Shown: positions 24,696 through 34,134, numbered from the stretch's first letter. The stretch is 64,000 nucleotides of DNA from Gammaproteobacteria bacterium (GCA_024234995.1 JACKNF010000016.1:1-64000), one strand, 5' to 3'. Numbers and translations: made by a program. The notes: generated by a model not told the origin, from the letters alone.

Positions 24696-26242
24696 TGGTA
24701 GCTCCAGGTTTCAGTCAGCACATTGTTACCGAGCTTGAGAAAGCAGCGCAAATCAGCTGGATCGCCTTCCTGTGGCAGCAGTTCGAAAGATACCCGCCAG
24801 CCATTGATATAGGGGTTTTTGTGCGTTACTACATTTTTGATCTGGCCGCTGGAGCTAGTGACCATGGCCTCAACCGGCGCATCGTCTGCCAGCTGGGCGA
24901 GGGCATTGCCGCCGAAGTCAATCACGAATCGCCGGTGCGAAGGATCCAAATCGCCGGCGCCGCTTGCCCCGATCCGGCTGCTCAATACGCGCCCGCCTGG
25001 CGACAGGTTAGCCATCTCCAAGAAGAAATAAAGCCGGTAGTTGTATTCCAATTGCTGGCCGGGTTCGACCGGTTTTTCAGGAACCCAAAAAGCTGCAATG
25101 TTATCGTAACGTTCGGCGTCGCTGGGAATTTCGATCAACTGTACCGAACCCTTGCCCCATTGGCCTTGTGGCTCGACCCAAATGCTGGGGCGGATATGGT
25201 AGTGTGCCTCCAGATCCTGATAATCATCGAAATCACGGTCGCGTTGCAGTAATCCGAAACCGTGTGGATTTTGATCTTGAAAGGCGCTAATGCGCAGCCG
25301 GGCCGGATTGTTCAGCGGCCGCCAGATCCATTCGCCGTTGCCATTCATCATCAGCAGACCATCCGAGTCATGCACCTGGGGGCGGAAATCGTCAAAGAAA
25401 CGCTCATTCAGTGCGCCATGAAAAAACATGCTGGTCAGTGGCGCTACCCCGAATTTCTGGACCTTTTCCCGGACAAAGAGACTGGCCTTGACTTCAATTT
25501 GGGTATTGACGCCCGGCTTGATCATGAAACGGTAGGCGCCGGTTACGCTCTGGCTATCGAGGAGCGCATAGACCGTTAGCTCAGTTGCATCTTTGTCGGG
25601 CTTTTCCAGCCAGAATTCGCGGAAATAGGGAAATTCCTCCGGTTTGGGCAGACCGGTGTCAATCGCGAGGCCGCGCGCTGAAATGCCGTAATTCTGATTC
25701 TGGCCAACAGCGCGGAAGTAGCTGGCACCTTGAAACACCGCGACCTCGTCGTACCGGCCGTCAATGTGCAGCGGATAGAGTACCTTGAATCCCGAGAAGC
25801 CGAGATCCTTGGGTACATCGTCAGGAATCTGATTTTTACCGTAATCGAATAAATCATTGGCATATTCAACCGGCTGGCTTGCGCCTTCTTCGACCACGTT
25901 GATGGCGACCGGTTGCTTGAACAGGAATCCGAGCGGGACAAACTGGACTTCAAAAGGCAGTGCCTCGGCGCGCCATAGGCTTTTATCCGCTTGAAATCGG
26001 ATATCCCGGTATTGGTCATAATTCAATTCCTTGAAAAATTTCGGCAAGTCATTACCAGGTGCTTTGAAGGGTTGGGTAGCCAGTACTTCGGCGCGGCGGC
26101 GCACATCAGCAAAATTGAACCGCTTGGGCGGTGGTGTGGTGGCTGGGGTCGCTTCAGGTACATTCGGCGCGCCCCAACTGACGATCGGACCTGCACAAAG
26201 ACTCACCAGCACAACAGCACTCAGTAACATTTGAAGTTTCAC
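24677..26242 (-). CDS. opgG: Periplasmic glucans biosynthesis protein OpgG/MdoG
   Basis: A periplasmic protein needed for branching or release of osmoregulated periplasmic glucans. A Sec signal peptide (MKLQMLLSAVVLVSLCAGPIVSWGA) is followed by the MdoG family domain with NYDQYRDIRFQADKSLWR, SFFRAVG-like SYFRAVGQNQNYGISARGLA and FFHGALNERFFDDFRPQVHD. At 521 residues it matches OpgG. The paralogue OpgD has a Tat signal; no twin arginine is seen here. It leads the operon opgG-ORF-opgH, read away from the CHAD gene. Confidence 0.93.
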   Translation of the reverse strand: MKLQMLLSAVVLVSLCAGPIVSWGAPNVPEATPATTPPPKRFNFADVRRRAEVLATQPFKAPGNDLPKFFKELNYDQYRDIRFQADKSLWRAEALPFEVQFVPLGFLFKQPVAINVVEEGASQPVEYANDLFDYGKNQIPDDVPKDLGFSGFKVLYPLHIDGRYDEVAVFQGASYFRAVGQNQNYGISARGLAIDTGLPKPEEFPYFREFWLEKPDKDATELTVYALLDSQSVTGAYRFMIKPGVNTQIEVKASLFVREKVQKFGVAPLTSMFFHGALNERFFDDFRPQVHDSDGLLMMNGNGEWIWRPLNNPARLRISAFQDQNPHGFGLLQRDRDFDDYQDLEAHYHIRPSIWVEPQGQWGKGSVQLIEIPSDAERYDNIAAFWVPEKPVEPGQQLEYNYRLYFFLEMANLSPGGRVLSSRIGASGAGDLDPSHRRFVIDFGGNALAQLADDAPVEAMVTSSSGQIKNVVTHKNPYINGWRVSFELLPQEGDPADLRCFLKLGNNVLTETWSYQWTLAK

Positions 26243-26504
26243 AACGTCACAGCTCCGTCAGTATTTCAATTCGGTGGAATTCAAGTGATCCATTTTTAGG
26301 GTCAAGAATAATGGGGTAAAGAATAAAAGGATATTGTATTGCGGTCTGGGTGTTCCGGCCATCTTGTTTAGAGATCAAAAGTTAGGTATCAGGAGAAGAC
26401 GGGTATTTGTTATCAAGGGAGAGGATAGGCGCCGGTCTTTTAAGGTGTCTTCGTCTTAATCCATGATGGAATTTCTCATTTTTTATTAGTAAGTTGATTT
26501 AGCT

Positions 26505-27452
26505 ATGATTAATCGCTTAAAAGAATGCCAGCCGGCTGGTATTCCACACCCTGTTAAGGCCAGTCCAGTCCAACTGACTGCCGCGGCCTGTAGCGAAGAT
26601 GCCTTCATCGCTATCATCAGCGCTTGTTTGAAGCATGCTGAGGCTAATCATCCAGCGGTGCTGGATGCGCAGGTTGAGGGGGTTCATCAAATGCGGGTGG
26701 CCTTCCGGCGGCTGCGCTCTGGCCTAAAAACCTTCCGGCCCTTGATTCCTCGTGAAGCCAGCACGGTGCTGGTTGAGGACATTCGCTGGTTGAATGGGTA
26801 CCTAGGGCCAGCCCGGGATTGGGATGTGTTTTTGGAGGAAGGCATGGCGCCGATGCTTGCCCATTTTCCCCGCAAGCGTGGCTTACTGCTGTTCCGGAAC
26901 AAGGCTGCGGCGATCCGGCAAAGCCATTATCAAACACTGCGCGAGGCCTTGGAACAATCCCATTACTCTTTACTCTTGCAACGCCTTACCGATTGGTTGG
27001 ATCACCGCACCTGGCACAGCAGTTTGAGTGATAAACAGCGCATGCGGCTGGAAGAGCCTGTTCTGAATTTCTCGACGCCATTGCTTGAGCGCAATCATCA
27101 GCGGGTCACAAGGCGAGGTGAAATGTTTGCGAAGTTGCCGGCTGAAGAAAGACATATCCTGCGTATCCGTATTAAGGAATTGCGTTATGCACTGGATTTT
27201 TTCTCCAGTCTGTATCCTGCCCTGGCCGTTAAGGCTTATCTGGGAGCGATGTCTCACTTGCAGGACTGCTTGGGGATTATAAATGACATCATGGTGGCCC
27301 GGCGGCTGTTAGACGAGGCAAAATTGACCACCGCCTCCGCTGCCCGGCAAGTTATCGAGGGCTGGTATGGCTGCCGGCTGGACGTGCATGAACATCAATT
27401 CGCGGAAGTTTGGCAGCAATACCAGCAATGTAAATGCCCTTGGAAGGATTGA
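26505..27452 (+). CDS. CHAD-domain protein
   Basis: CHAD is an all-helical domain with conserved histidines that binds polyphosphate. Here VEGVHQMRVAFRRLRSGLKT and the later LRIRIKELRYALDFF, LGAMSHLQDCLGIIND patterns are clear. The protein is 315 residues and has no CYTH domain, so it is a stand-alone CHAD protein. In polyphosphate-rich bacteria such proteins localise to polyphosphate granules; that role is inference here. It is read divergently from opgG with a 262-base gap. Confidence 0.88.
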   Translation: MINRLKECQPAGIPHPVKASPVQLTAAACSEDAFIAIISACLKHAEANHPAVLDAQVEGVHQMRVAFRRLRSGLKTFRPLIPREASTVLVEDIRWLNGYLGPARDWDVFLEEGMAPMLAHFPRKRGLLLFRNKAAAIRQSHYQTLREALEQSHYSLLLQRLTDWLDHRTWHSSLSDKQRMRLEEPVLNFSTPLLERNHQRVTRRGEMFAKLPAEERHILRIRIKELRYALDFFSSLYPALAVKAYLGAMSHLQDCLGIINDIMVARRLLDEAKLTTASAARQVIEGWYGCRLDVHEHQFAEVWQQYQQCKCPWKD

Positions 27453-27529
27453 TAACGGTTTCTCTCCAGCAGGACAGCTACAATCAATAGAAGATTTCTA
27501 ATTTCATCTAATTCTGGAGCGCTGCAACC

Positions 27530-28858
27530 ATGTCCGAAACCACGCTCACCCAACAACTGACCGAGCTGATTATGGCCAAACCGGTTGCTGCGGCTGATCT
27601 CCAGCAGGCTGCTTTGCTGACGCTGGATGCGATGGCCAATGCCATGGCTGGACGGATCAGTGAACCGGGGGCGATTCTGCTGCGCTGGGCAGGAGCGACC
27701 GGAGTGACCGATGCCGAGCGTAACGCTTTTTTACTCGGATCGCTGACTCATATTCTGGAAACCGACGATCTCCACCGTGCTTCGGTGGTGCATCCTGGCT
27801 GCGTCGTCGTACCGGCAGCTTGGGCCGTCGCCGTCCGGGAAGGCATTCGCGGCCATGCCATGCTGAAGGCCGTGTTATGGGGATTCGAGGCTGTGACCCG
27901 GATTGGTATGGCAGTTGGTCCCTCGCATTATCGCATCTGGCATAACACAGCGACGTGCGGACCTTATGGTTCAGCAATGGCGGCGGCAGCCCTGCTGCAG
28001 CTTGATTCTGCGACAGCCGTTCATGCTCTGGGCAATGCAGGTACTCAATCTTCGGGTCTCTGGCAGTTTCTGGAAGCAGGCACTATGACCAAGCATCTAC
28101 ATGCTGGACGAGCGGCGGAAGCCGGGGTGTTAGCAGCGGATCTGGCTCGATTCGGGTTTACTGGACCGCCGAATATCCTGGAAGGCGCTAAAGGATGGTT
28201 CACTGCTACGTGCCCTGACGCTGAACCGGAGGCGGTAACCCGCAACCCCGAGGCACCCTGGCAGTTGCTGCAAACGTCGATTAAACCCTGGCCATCCTGC
28301 CGGCATACCCATCCGGCTATCGACGCGGCTCGTGAATTGCGTCATCAGGTCGTGGCCGAGGCGATTGAGCAGGTTGAGGTGGAGACTTACGCTGCTGCTT
28401 TGGACGTGTGCGACCGGTCCTTGCCGCAAAGTGATTATGAAGCCAAATTTTCACTCCAGCACTGTGTTGCAGCGGCATTGAACCGGGAGGCTATCGATTT
28501 TGCCGCGTTTACCGGGACGGCACGGGCAGAATTGGCGGCGTTGCGGGAACGGGTCACGTTGCGTCTGGCTGAACCTTACGCCTCGGCCTATCCCTATGCG
28601 TGGGGCAGCGCGGTCACCGTGATTACCCGCGGGGGAGAACGGTTGACCGTGCGGCGGACCCATGCCAAAGGCGATCCTGAAATCCCATTATCGCCTGTTG
28701 AGTTGATCGCTAAGGCGCGGATGCTGATGAATTATGGCGGAGTACATGAAGCAGACCGGTTGATCGATGCGATTTTGGCGCTGTCTGATGATTCCGTGTT
28801 GCCTCCTTTGCCGGAGATGCCAGTTTTTTTGGCAGTGCAGCAAAATTTTGGGGTATAA
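27530..28858 (+). CDS. MmgE/PrpD family protein
   Basis: The family includes 2-methylcitrate dehydratase and aconitate decarboxylase. This 442-residue protein shows FLLGSLTHILETDDLHRASVVHPG, with His and Asp residues of the family, AVALGNAGTQSSG-like HALGNAGTQSSGLWQF and KPWPSCRHTHPAIDAA. No prpB, prpC or prpF is nearby, so it may not be the propionate enzyme; the substrate is unknown. ATG 27530 has GGAG 12 bases upstream, a loose spacing. Confidence 0.85.
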   Translation: MSETTLTQQLTELIMAKPVAAADLQQAALLTLDAMANAMAGRISEPGAILLRWAGATGVTDAERNAFLLGSLTHILETDDLHRASVVHPGCVVVPAAWAVAVREGIRGHAMLKAVLWGFEAVTRIGMAVGPSHYRIWHNTATCGPYGSAMAAAALLQLDSATAVHALGNAGTQSSGLWQFLEAGTMTKHLHAGRAAEAGVLAADLARFGFTGPPNILEGAKGWFTATCPDAEPEAVTRNPEAPWQLLQTSIKPWPSCRHTHPAIDAARELRHQVVAEAIEQVEVETYAAALDVCDRSLPQSDYEAKFSLQHCVAAALNREAIDFAAFTGTARAELAALRERVTLRLAEPYASAYPYAWGSAVTVITRGGERLTVRRTHAKGDPEIPLSPVELIAKARMLMNYGGVHEADRLIDAILALSDDSVLPPLPEMPVFLAVQQNFGV

Positions 28859-28880
28859 CCTGTTGTTTATACAATAAATT

Positions 28881-28903
28881 GTTGTTTTTTGCCAAAAAAC
28901 AAC
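28881..28903. terminator. AT-rich bidirectional hairpin after the MmgE/PrpD gene
   Basis: GTTGTTTTTT (28881-28890) and AAAAAACAAC (28894-28903) pair perfectly around GCC. The stem itself contains A and T runs. It lies 23 bases after the stop. Confidence 0.5.
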
Positions 28904-28934
28904 GAAAAATCGTGTGTTTAATTTAATTTTTTGC

Positions 28935-28940
28935 TAAAAT
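28935..28940 (+). promoter_or_regulatory. Likely -10 element of a candidate small RNA
   Basis: TAAAAT at 28935-28940 is followed 7 bases later by the G that opens the first hairpin. The -35 region (28912-28919) is weak, so an activator may be needed. Confidence 0.35.
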
Positions 28941-28947
28941 AATCACC

Positions 28948-29032
28948 GTGTAGTAGGCAATGGCTTCTGCTTGGTCTATTACACATCCTCCTTTGGTGGT
29001 TTTTGGCCGGGCACCTTGCCCGGCCCTTTTTG
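28948..29032 (+). ncRNA. Candidate small RNA with anti-Shine-Dalgarno stretch
   Basis: Three parts are visible in an intergenic space. A first hairpin pairs GTGTAGTAG (28948-28956) with CTATTACAC (28976-28984) with one G-U pair. An open region contains TCCTCCTTTGG (28986-28996), complementary to ribosome-binding sites. A strong terminator pairs GGCCGGGCA (29005-29013) with TGCCCGGCC (29017-29025) and ends in a T run. A -10 element sits just upstream, and the neighbouring genes have their own terminators. This layout, 5' hairpin, C-rich seed, terminator, is that of trans-acting sRNAs. No known family is recognised. The expected length is about 85 bases. Confidence 0.55.
29005..29031 (+). terminator. 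Strong intrinsic terminator
   Basis: A 9-base-pair all-perfect GC-rich stem with a CCT loop, followed by CTTTTTG. It ends the candidate small RNA. Confidence 0.85.
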
Positions 29033-29044
29033 TTTCTGGAAACG

Positions 29045-29065
29045 AAAAACCCCGCGTTCGCGGGG
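29045..29065 (-). terminator. Terminator of the Bax-inhibitor-1 gene
   Basis: CCCCGCG (29050-29056) and CGCGGGG (29059-29065) pair around TT. Read on the minus strand the stem is followed by TTTTT, 29 bases after the stop of the gene. Confidence 0.85.
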
Positions 29066-29093
29066 CTGGGTAACGGCTCAACGAAAGATTCGA

Positions 29094-29777
29094 TCAATCA
29101 TCGCCGGACATGACGCCCAGGATTTGCAGCAGACTCAGGAGTAGATTGAAGATCGTGATGTACAAGCTGACGGTCGCCATGATGTAGTTGGTCTCGCCGC
29201 CGTGGATAATTTCGCTGGTTTGCCAGAGAATCATGCCGGACATCAGCAGGATGAACATCCCGGATACCGCCAGCGACAGCATCGGGATACTAAACAGCAC
29301 GGCGCCCAAGCTGGCCAGGAAAGCGACCAGGATGCCGACCATCAAGAACCCGCCCATGAAGCTAAAGTCCTTGCGGCTGACGACTGCATAGCCTGACAGG
29401 GCTAGGAAAATTACCCCTGTGCCACCCAGAGCGGTCATGACCACTTGCGAACCATTGGGCAGGCTGAGATAAAAATTCAGGATGGGCCCCAGGGTATAAC
29501 CCAGGAAACCCGTCAAGGCAAAGACCGCTGCCAAACCCCAGATGCTATTGCGCAGGCGGGTGACCGCAAATAATAGGCCAAAGTAACCGCCCATTGTAAT
29601 CAACCAGTGCAAAGGCGCGGCATTCGTGACCATGGCAACGCCTGCCGTGATGGCGCTGAACAGCAACGTCAATGACAACAATAAATAAGTGTTGCGAAGC
29701 ACCTTGTTGTCGGCCACTGCTGTTTCCGGCGTCAATGTGATGGGTGCTTTGGTCAGTACGTCATTTCTCTGCATCAT
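29094..29777 (-). CDS. Bax inhibitor-1/YccA family membrane protein
   Basis: An inner-membrane protein with seven hydrophobic helices. The BI-1 family includes YccA, which binds and limits the FtsH protease, and calcium-leak proteins. Typical features are NTYLLLSLTLLFSAITAG in the first helix and the C-terminal TSEIIHGGETNYIMATVSLY with Asp at the end (MSGDD). I start at ATG 29777, or 29774 by the paired ATGs, where GGAGG lies 11-14 bases upstream; the longer frame to 29858 has a non-conserved N-terminus. Confidence 0.9.
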   Translation of the reverse strand: MMQRNDVLTKAPITLTPETAVADNKVLRNTYLLLSLTLLFSAITAGVAMVTNAAPLHWLITMGGYFGLLFAVTRLRNSIWGLAAVFALTGFLGYTLGPILNFYLSLPNGSQVVMTALGGTGVIFLALSGYAVVSRKDFSFMGGFLMVGILVAFLASLGAVLFSIPMLSLAVSGMFILLMSGMILWQTSEIIHGGETNYIMATVSLYITIFNLLLSLLQILGVMSGDD

Positions 29778-29930
29778 GGTGGTAAGAACCTCCTTAAGGT
29801 GTGGAATCTGCCCATATTGACCGTCTAAAGGCGCAGGCGGTTCATTCGTGACCTTCACGCCAGCGGTAGGAGATGCTTTTTATCATAAAAAACTGGCTGA
29901 CCGTCAAGCCGATCACTCAATTTGCTCCTT

Positions 29931-31253
29931 TCACAGCCGCCCGCCACGTTTAAGATCCAAGTACTGGTTGACCATGACGGCTGGCAAGCGTTGTGGCGGG
30001 GTATCCAAGACGATACTCCCTCTATGGCGCAGTTCTTCCTGTATACGTTCCCGTTGCAACAGGTAATGACAAACCGCTGCGTATAGCTGGGCTTGAGGCA
30101 AGTCACGAATAGGTTGAACCAGCCACTCATCGAACACCGGTTCGCGCAGATTGGCGATCAATACCAAGTGCCGGCGGCTTAATGACGCGATGGCTGGACG
30201 TAGATCATCCTGATCCTCATCGCGCAGGTTGGTTAGTAATACGATGAGCGCCCGTTTACGTTGCCGGATCAGGGTTCGGTGCGCAGCCTCGGCATAATCC
30301 GGGGGTTCCAGGGTCGGTTGCAAATCGTAGATGCTATTGATCAGCGGGGTTAGCGTTCCTGGGCCCGTGCGCGGTGCCAGCCAGCGATGTGTGCCGCCGA
30401 AGCTTTGCACACCAACGGCATCTCCTTGCCGCAGAGCGACATATGCCAGCAGGATCATCGCGTTGAGGGCATGATCAAAATGACTGAGATCGTCATCTTG
30501 AGCGCGCATCCGCCGGCTGCAATCGAGCAGAAACAACACGGTTTGGTTGCGTTCGTCCTGATAATCCTTAGCAATGGGTTTACGGGTGCGGGCAGTCGCT
30601 TTCCAATCAATCTGGCGCAGACTGTCGCCAATCCGGTATTCACGCAATTGCAGAAAGGTGTGGCCCTCGCCACGCCGGCGGCGAGGGTGAATGCCAAGCA
30701 ATGTTTCACGCTGATCCGAAGTGAGCCGGATGTAGCGGACAATCGCAGCAAAGTCCGGGTAGACACGCACAGTTGCTGGTTCTCCTAACCGGTCATCGCG
30801 GCGCCACAACCCGTGCGGTGATTCCAGCCAGGCTTGCACGGGTGCGAAGGTCCATTCGCCGCGGACCACCGGCCGCACCCGGTAGCGGAGTTCAACCCAG
30901 CCGCCCGGTTCGACCGTTAGCCGTTGCGGCAGGCCGCTGCAATCGGCGGCCGCTGCCGGGTAGTGGTCAAATATGGTCAGGGTTGCCCGATGGTACCGTT
31001 GAGAATTGGTGATGCGTAGCCGCACTGCTTGCCATGTGCCCAAAGGCAATGCCGGAGAGATCAGCCGTTCGACCTGCAGGGGTGGGCGCAGGTGCAGCGC
31101 AAAGGCGTCCTGCGCAGCGATGGCCAGTAACAAGCTACCCGCCAGCAGCCAATACGGAAGCCACACGGGCCAAAATACTGGCGCTAGGCCAAGAAGGGTC
31201 CAGCCTGCCAGCCAGCCCAGCAGTTGTGAAGTGGGGCTAAGGGAAAAACCCAT
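29931..31253 (-). CDS. DUF58 domain protein
   Basis: Two N-terminal hydrophobic helices (about 8-45) precede a beta domain and the DUF58/VWA-like core with REYRIGDSLRQIDWKATART, the DUF58 hallmark, and VLFLLDCSRRMRAQ, a metal-site-like DxSxxM pattern. It is 440 residues. DUF58 proteins usually sit next to a MoxR AAA ATPase and a transglutaminase; neither is adjacent here, so this copy stands alone. Function remains unknown. Confidence 0.85.
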   Translation of the reverse strand: MGFSLSPTSQLLGWLAGWTLLGLAPVFWPVWLPYWLLAGSLLLAIAAQDAFALHLRPPLQVERLISPALPLGTWQAVRLRITNSQRYHRATLTIFDHYPAAAADCSGLPQRLTVEPGGWVELRYRVRPVVRGEWTFAPVQAWLESPHGLWRRDDRLGEPATVRVYPDFAAIVRYIRLTSDQRETLLGIHPRRRRGEGHTFLQLREYRIGDSLRQIDWKATARTRKPIAKDYQDERNQTVLFLLDCSRRMRAQDDDLSHFDHALNAMILLAYVALRQGDAVGVQSFGGTHRWLAPRTGPGTLTPLINSIYDLQPTLEPPDYAEAAHRTLIRQRKRALIVLLTNLRDEDQDDLRPAIASLSRRHLVLIANLREPVFDEWLVQPIRDLPQAQLYAAVCHYLLQRERIQEELRHRGSIVLDTPPQRLPAVMVNQYLDLKRGGRL

Positions 31254-31796
31254 GAGGTAGTCCTGAAATCAATTAGAGATGCGGATGGGTTAATACGCAG
31301 GGGGTAACCCGGCCTCATTAAAATAGTATGTTAAAAAAATCATATATCTTATAGTTAATTACATATTAAACCACTCGATATTTACTCCTTGATCACCCCT
31401 CTGAAAAAACCGCAGCATGTCAAAGCCTATGCCGGTGCAGCCAGTGAAACCATTGCCATCGGCCTTGCCCGATACTTTTCTGATCACCGGTGCCGGTGCA
31501 TCGGTCAGCGGAGGCATTGGAGCAGCGCTTGCGTCCGGTGTTGGGCTGACAGTGAGGAACTGCGCCAGGCGCGGGATGCGTTGAGCGTTCTGCTTACGGA
31601 CAAAACCGGTGAATTGGCGTGGCTTCAATCGATGCTGGGTGACAAACCGGGAAAATATCCCGCTGCTTAGTGAAGATTAAAGAGAACTGAGTCCCGCAGC
31701 ACCATCATGGAAAACGGCACAATGGCGAAAGAGGGCGTGATGACGGTCTCTGCATCCTTGAAAATCGCGGAAAAAATCCACAAATTATATTTTGAG
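31254..31796. other. Stretch without a supported gene; possible broken small ORF
   Basis: 31254-31380 has an AT-rich patch with TTAAAAAAATCATATATC. At 31417 an ATG opens MSKPMPVQPVKPLPSALPDT, continuing into a Gly/Ala/Ser-rich segment (TGAGASVSGGIGAALASG) and stopping at 31584. A different frame continues with EELRQARDALSVLLTD and ELAWLQSMLGDKPGKYP to 31670. The two together look like one frameshifted gene of unknown family. The remaining 31671-31796 shows nothing I recognise. Confidence 0.35.
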
Positions 31797-32098
31797 TCAA
31801 ATGCTTGAAAATGTGTGCGCCAGCAGGTCTAGATCAATGAGCCAAATGTGCGGTGCGCCGAAGCGGGCGTAGAGTGGCAGTTTCAGTGCCCGATCCTTGC
31901 GGGTAATGCTGGACGAAAGGACTTTACAGACCTAATCAAGGGCTACTTCGCAGTGATGATCTCCCGGTAGCGTAGGCATCCGTTTCCGGCGCCCGCCGGC
32001 TTATGGGCGAGGCTTGGGTGTAAACGGCCAAGTGTTCCGGCAGGGTCAGCCGTTGGTCATACGAAGGTGACGTCTTGGGTAAGGCCGGAGTGAGGCAT
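31797..32098 (-). pseudogene. Decayed Uma2-family (DUF820) nuclease gene
   Basis: Read on the minus strand from ATG 32098, fragments in different frames are MPHSGLTQDV, then SYDQRLTLPEHLAVYT, then RRAPETDAYATG, and finally VLSSSITRKDRALKLPLYAR running on to FGAPHIWLIDLD before a TGA at 31797. The last part matches the end of the Uma2 nuclease core, where relatives read YDRxxKxPLYARxGIPEVWLVDL. At least two frameshifts and stops break it. Most of the middle of the domain is missing. Uma2 genes are often found in mobile or repetitive families in environmental bacteria. Confidence 0.55.
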
Positions 32099-32136
32099 GG
32101 GGATTTTTTGATTTTAGAGGTTATTTCGCATTATGT

Positions 32137-32159
32137 AGTCTATTCTATCCAAATAGACT
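32137..32159. promoter_or_regulatory. Inverted repeat upstream of the GGDEF-EAL gene
   Basis: AGTCTATT (32137-32144) and AATAGACT (32152-32159) form a perfect 8-base inverted repeat with a 7-base spacer, about 100 bases before the start codon. It could be an operator. Confidence 0.35.
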
Positions 32160-32259
32160 GGACAATTCACAAGGTTTTTGTGTTGGCCTGATAGGCGATC
32201 CTGAACGGATGGATCGGAGCTAGGAAGTTTGCGCATTGTTAGTGTGCGGAGCTCGCGTC

Positions 32260-34134
32260 ATGAAGAAAGATCAGAGTCTGTCATGGAATAAAACCGGATT
32301 GCGCCGCCGCGCCGAAACGGTGATCAAGCAACGTGTGCTTCACCGGAACCCGCTGCTATCGAACGTAAGCGAGGCATTGTGGCTGATTCATGAGCTGCAA
32401 GTCCATCAGTTGGAATTGGAGTTGCGAAATCAGGTATTGCAGGAGACGCGCCAGCAACTCGAACAGCGTTTAAAACGCTACACCGATCTTTATGATTCTG
32501 CGCCAGTCGGCTATGCGACCCTTGCCCGTGACGGCACGATCCGGGAGATTAATCTCGCTGGCGCCACCTTCCTTGGTCTGGAGCGCACTCGCTTAATCGG
32601 CCAACGGTTAGCATCCTTTATTTCCACAGATACCTGTCCCATTTTCAACGCTTTTTTTGACAAATTGCGGGTTAACGTAACCAAGGAAAGCTGCGAGGTG
32701 GCCCTGGCGCGCGACGGCGCACCACCTTGTCATCTACAGCTTGAGGGCATAGGTGGTGCGTCTGGCAAAGGCAATGGGTGCCGCATCGCTATGGTGGACA
32801 TCAGTGCGCGCAAACACATGGAACATCTTGCCTATCACGATGCACTGACTCTGTTGCCCAACCGTTTCTTGCTGGTGGACCGATTGCAACAAGCCATGGC
32901 CCAGGTTCAACGAGATAACAAGCGGCTCGCAATTTGCTGCCTCGACTTGGATAACTTCAAACCGATTAATGATACCTACGGCCACAAATGGGGCGATCAA
33001 GTGCTGATCGAAGTCGCCCAGCGCTTAAAGGAGTGTGTTCGCACCGGCGATACCGTGGCCCGGCTGGGCGGCGATGAGTTTATATTGTTGCTGGGGGAGC
33101 TCACCGGCATTGAAGAATGTGAGCAGGTGATTGTCCGGGTGCTGACCGCGCTACAAGCGCCCTTTATCGTGATCGATCAGCCCGTGCAGCTCAAGGCTAG
33201 CCTGGGGATCACCTTGTACCCCGATGATAACGCCGATCCTGACACGTTACTGCGTCATGTTGACCAGGCCATGTATGCCGCGAAACAGGCCGGCGGCCAC
33301 CGGTATCGATGGTTCGATACCGGTCTTGATCACCGAGCCCGCGACTATCGCGCACTGCTGCAGGAGATTCGGAGCGGGCTGGAATCGAAGGAATTCCGCC
33401 TCTATTACCAGCCTAAGGTTGATATGCGCCGGGGTGTAGTGACCGGTGCTGAAGCGCTGATTTACTGGCAACACCCGCAGAAAGGCTTATTATCTCCGGC
33501 CCGGTTCATTTCCGCCATCGACACCAGCGAATTAGCCTGCGCGGTGGGTCGATGGGTATTGAATGAGGCGCTGCGGCAAATGACCGTTTGGGTGGCGCAC
33601 GGTCTACATTTGCCGGTGAGCATCAATCTCTCCGGCCACTATTTCCTGCAAGCTGATTTCATTACCCAATTACGAACGCTGCTGGCGAACTATCCAACCG
33701 TGCCGCCAGACAATTTGGAGCTGGAAATTCTGGAAACGGCCATTTTGGAAAACATGACAGAAGTTTCTAGCCTTATCACCGGCTGCCAGGAATTGGGCGT
33801 GAGTTTCGCCTTGGATGATTTTGGTACGGGCTACTCCTCGCTGACCTACCTCAAACACCTGCCGGTGAATTTGCTAAAGATTGACCAGTCGTTTGTGCGC
33901 GATATGCTGGCGGACGCCGATGCACTGGCGATTGTCAAGGGTGTGATCGGACTCTCGGCTGCGTTCCGGTGCAAGGTGATCGCTGAAGGCGTGGAAACGG
34001 TTGAACATGGCCGCCAGTTGCTGGATCTGGGCTGCGAATTCGCTCAGGGATACGCGATCGCCCGGCCTATGCTGCCGGAACAAATCCCCGGCTGGGTTAG
34101 CGGCTGGGCATCGCCTGACGAATGGGCGGCATAG
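32260..34134 (+). CDS. PAS-GGDEF-EAL cyclic di-GMP protein
   Basis: A soluble protein of 624 residues. An N-terminal helix (about 20-80) with LWLIHELQVHQLELELRNQV leads to a PAS domain (YDSAPVGYATLARDGTI). The GGDEF domain has the intact motif RLGGDEF and an I-site RTGD. The EAL domain has GAEALIYW, LELEILETAIL, LDDFGTGYSSLTYLK and VIAEGVET, so the phosphodiesterase residues are present. It may make or break c-di-GMP depending on signal. I start at ATG 32260 with GGAG 8 bases upstream; a TTG at 32236 is an alternative. Confidence 0.92.
   Translation: MKKDQSLSWNKTGLRRRAETVIKQRVLHRNPLLSNVSEALWLIHELQVHQLELELRNQVLQETRQQLEQRLKRYTDLYDSAPVGYATLARDGTIREINLAGATFLGLERTRLIGQRLASFISTDTCPIFNAFFDKLRVNVTKESCEVALARDGAPPCHLQLEGIGGASGKGNGCRIAMVDISARKHMEHLAYHDALTLLPNRFLLVDRLQQAMAQVQRDNKRLAICCLDLDNFKPINDTYGHKWGDQVLIEVAQRLKECVRTGDTVARLGGDEFILLLGELTGIEECEQVIVRVLTALQAPFIVIDQPVQLKASLGITLYPDDNADPDTLLRHVDQAMYAAKQAGGHRYRWFDTGLDHRARDYRALLQEIRSGLESKEFRLYYQPKVDMRRGVVTGAEALIYWQHPQKGLLSPARFISAIDTSELACAVGRWVLNEALRQMTVWVAHGLHLPVSINLSGHYFLQADFITQLRTLLANYPTVPPDNLELEILETAILENMTEVSSLITGCQELGVSFALDDFGTGYSSLTYLKHLPVNLLKIDQSFVRDMLADADALAIVKGVIGLSAAFRCKVIAEGVETVEHGRQLLDLGCEFAQGYAIARPMLPEQIPGWVSGWASPDEWAA

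Noticed and set aside
27530..28858. Methylcitrate cycle operon
   Set aside because: Only a single MmgE/PrpD-family gene is present without prpB or prpC, so the pathway cannot be claimed.
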